The notes below the pieces were generated by a model that made no database searches, had not been told where the DNA came from, and saw only the letters and a program-made list of their open reading frames with translations. DNA of 5,786 bases from Bacteroidota bacterium (GTDB lineage Bacteria; Bacteroidota; Bacteroidia; UKL13-3). Where the stretch lies: NCBI GenBank assembly GCA_947462865.1, contig CANHRW010000132.1, positions 1 through 5,786 on the forward strand, given 5' to 3'. Each line of letters begins with the position of its first letter. Position 1 is the first letter of the stretch. The position numbers and the translations under genes were made by a program. Of the stretch, positions 5,711-5,786 are shown piece by piece.

Positions 5711-5786
5711 CTATTGCACTACTTTCTCAATACGTAAGCCTGATGAGATAACCCCAATCAATGTGTCGTTTCGCATGTTTTGTTCC
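5711..5786 (-). CDS. Unrecognised protein, C-terminal 24 residues (partial, 5' end outside window)
   Basis: On the minus strand one frame is open from the right edge to a TAG at 5713-5711. It encodes 24 residues ending NDTLIGVISSGLRIEKVVQ. The other two minus frames close within the segment. The composition is protein-like, and the stop falls one base beyond the stop of the plus-strand flavoprotein gene, as expected for a convergent neighbour. I do not recognise the family. The ending in ...EKVVQ is faintly like the last strand of a type IX secretion sorting domain, but 24 residues are too few to say so. It could still be a chance open frame. Confidence 0.5.
   Translation of the reverse strand, partial: EQNMRNDTLIGVISSGLRIEKVVQ

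Noticed and set aside
5688..5716. CAATAG/CTATTG inverted repeat across the convergent junction, as a possible bidirectional terminator
   Set aside because: The stem is AT-rich, about 6-8 pairs with a loop of 13 or more bases, and has no T run on either side.
5761..5786. Plus-strand ATG near the right edge as the start of a new gene (MCRFACFV...)
   Set aside because: It has no supporting leader or recognisable sequence, and the minus-strand frame over the same bases is open and reads more like protein.
1..5786. A hidden novel system (defence island, CRISPR, transposon, retron, riboswitch)
   Set aside because: Nearly every base is accounted for by recognised housekeeping genes. I saw no repeat arrays, transposase, terminal repeats, structured leader or long unexplained stretch.

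Overview
The window looks like chromosomal housekeeping DNA from a member of the Bacteroidota. The evidence is AT-rich sequence, A-rich gene leaders without well-placed Shine-Dalgarno sites, and a candidate promoter of the TTTG / TAnnTTTG type. In addition, the proteins closest to lineage-specific forms (TatC with a two-cysteine loop, the E1 C-terminus, the MeaB C-terminus) resemble those I know from that phylum. The class or genus cannot be fixed from this stretch.

Layout: the window opens inside the 3' part of a 2-oxoacid dehydrogenase E1 gene (beta-type C-terminal region, 1-605). A gap of about 90 bases with a candidate promoter leads into purL (695-2935). Four genes follow on the same strand with almost no space between them: tatC (18-base gap), rpiB (3-base gap), meaB (a TTG start directly after the rpiB stop) and an NADPH-dependent FMN reductase-like flavoprotein (4-base ATGA overlap with meaB). 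The last 76 bases hold the 3' end of an unrecognised gene on the minus strand, whose stop codon is one base away from that of the flavoprotein. Minus-strand open frames inside purL, rpiB and the flavoprotein gene are shadows of the real genes.

The spacing suggests that purL-tatC-rpiB-meaB-flavoprotein are transcribed together. Their functions do not make one pathway: purine synthesis, protein export, the pentose phosphate pathway, a chaperone for B12-dependent methylmalonyl-CoA mutase, and a flavin oxidoreductase. Loose links exist. RpiB makes ribose 5-phosphate, the precursor of the PRPP used by the purine pathway, and branched-chain oxoacid dehydrogenase leads to propionyl-CoA and so to the mutase that MeaB protects. 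These links are inference only.

I found no mobile element, CRISPR array, tRNA, rRNA, riboswitch or defence system, and no undescribed system. The points most worth a second look are the zero-spacing, same-frame rpiB/meaB junction with a small palindrome across it, the purL start and promoter, and the one-base convergent junction at the right end.
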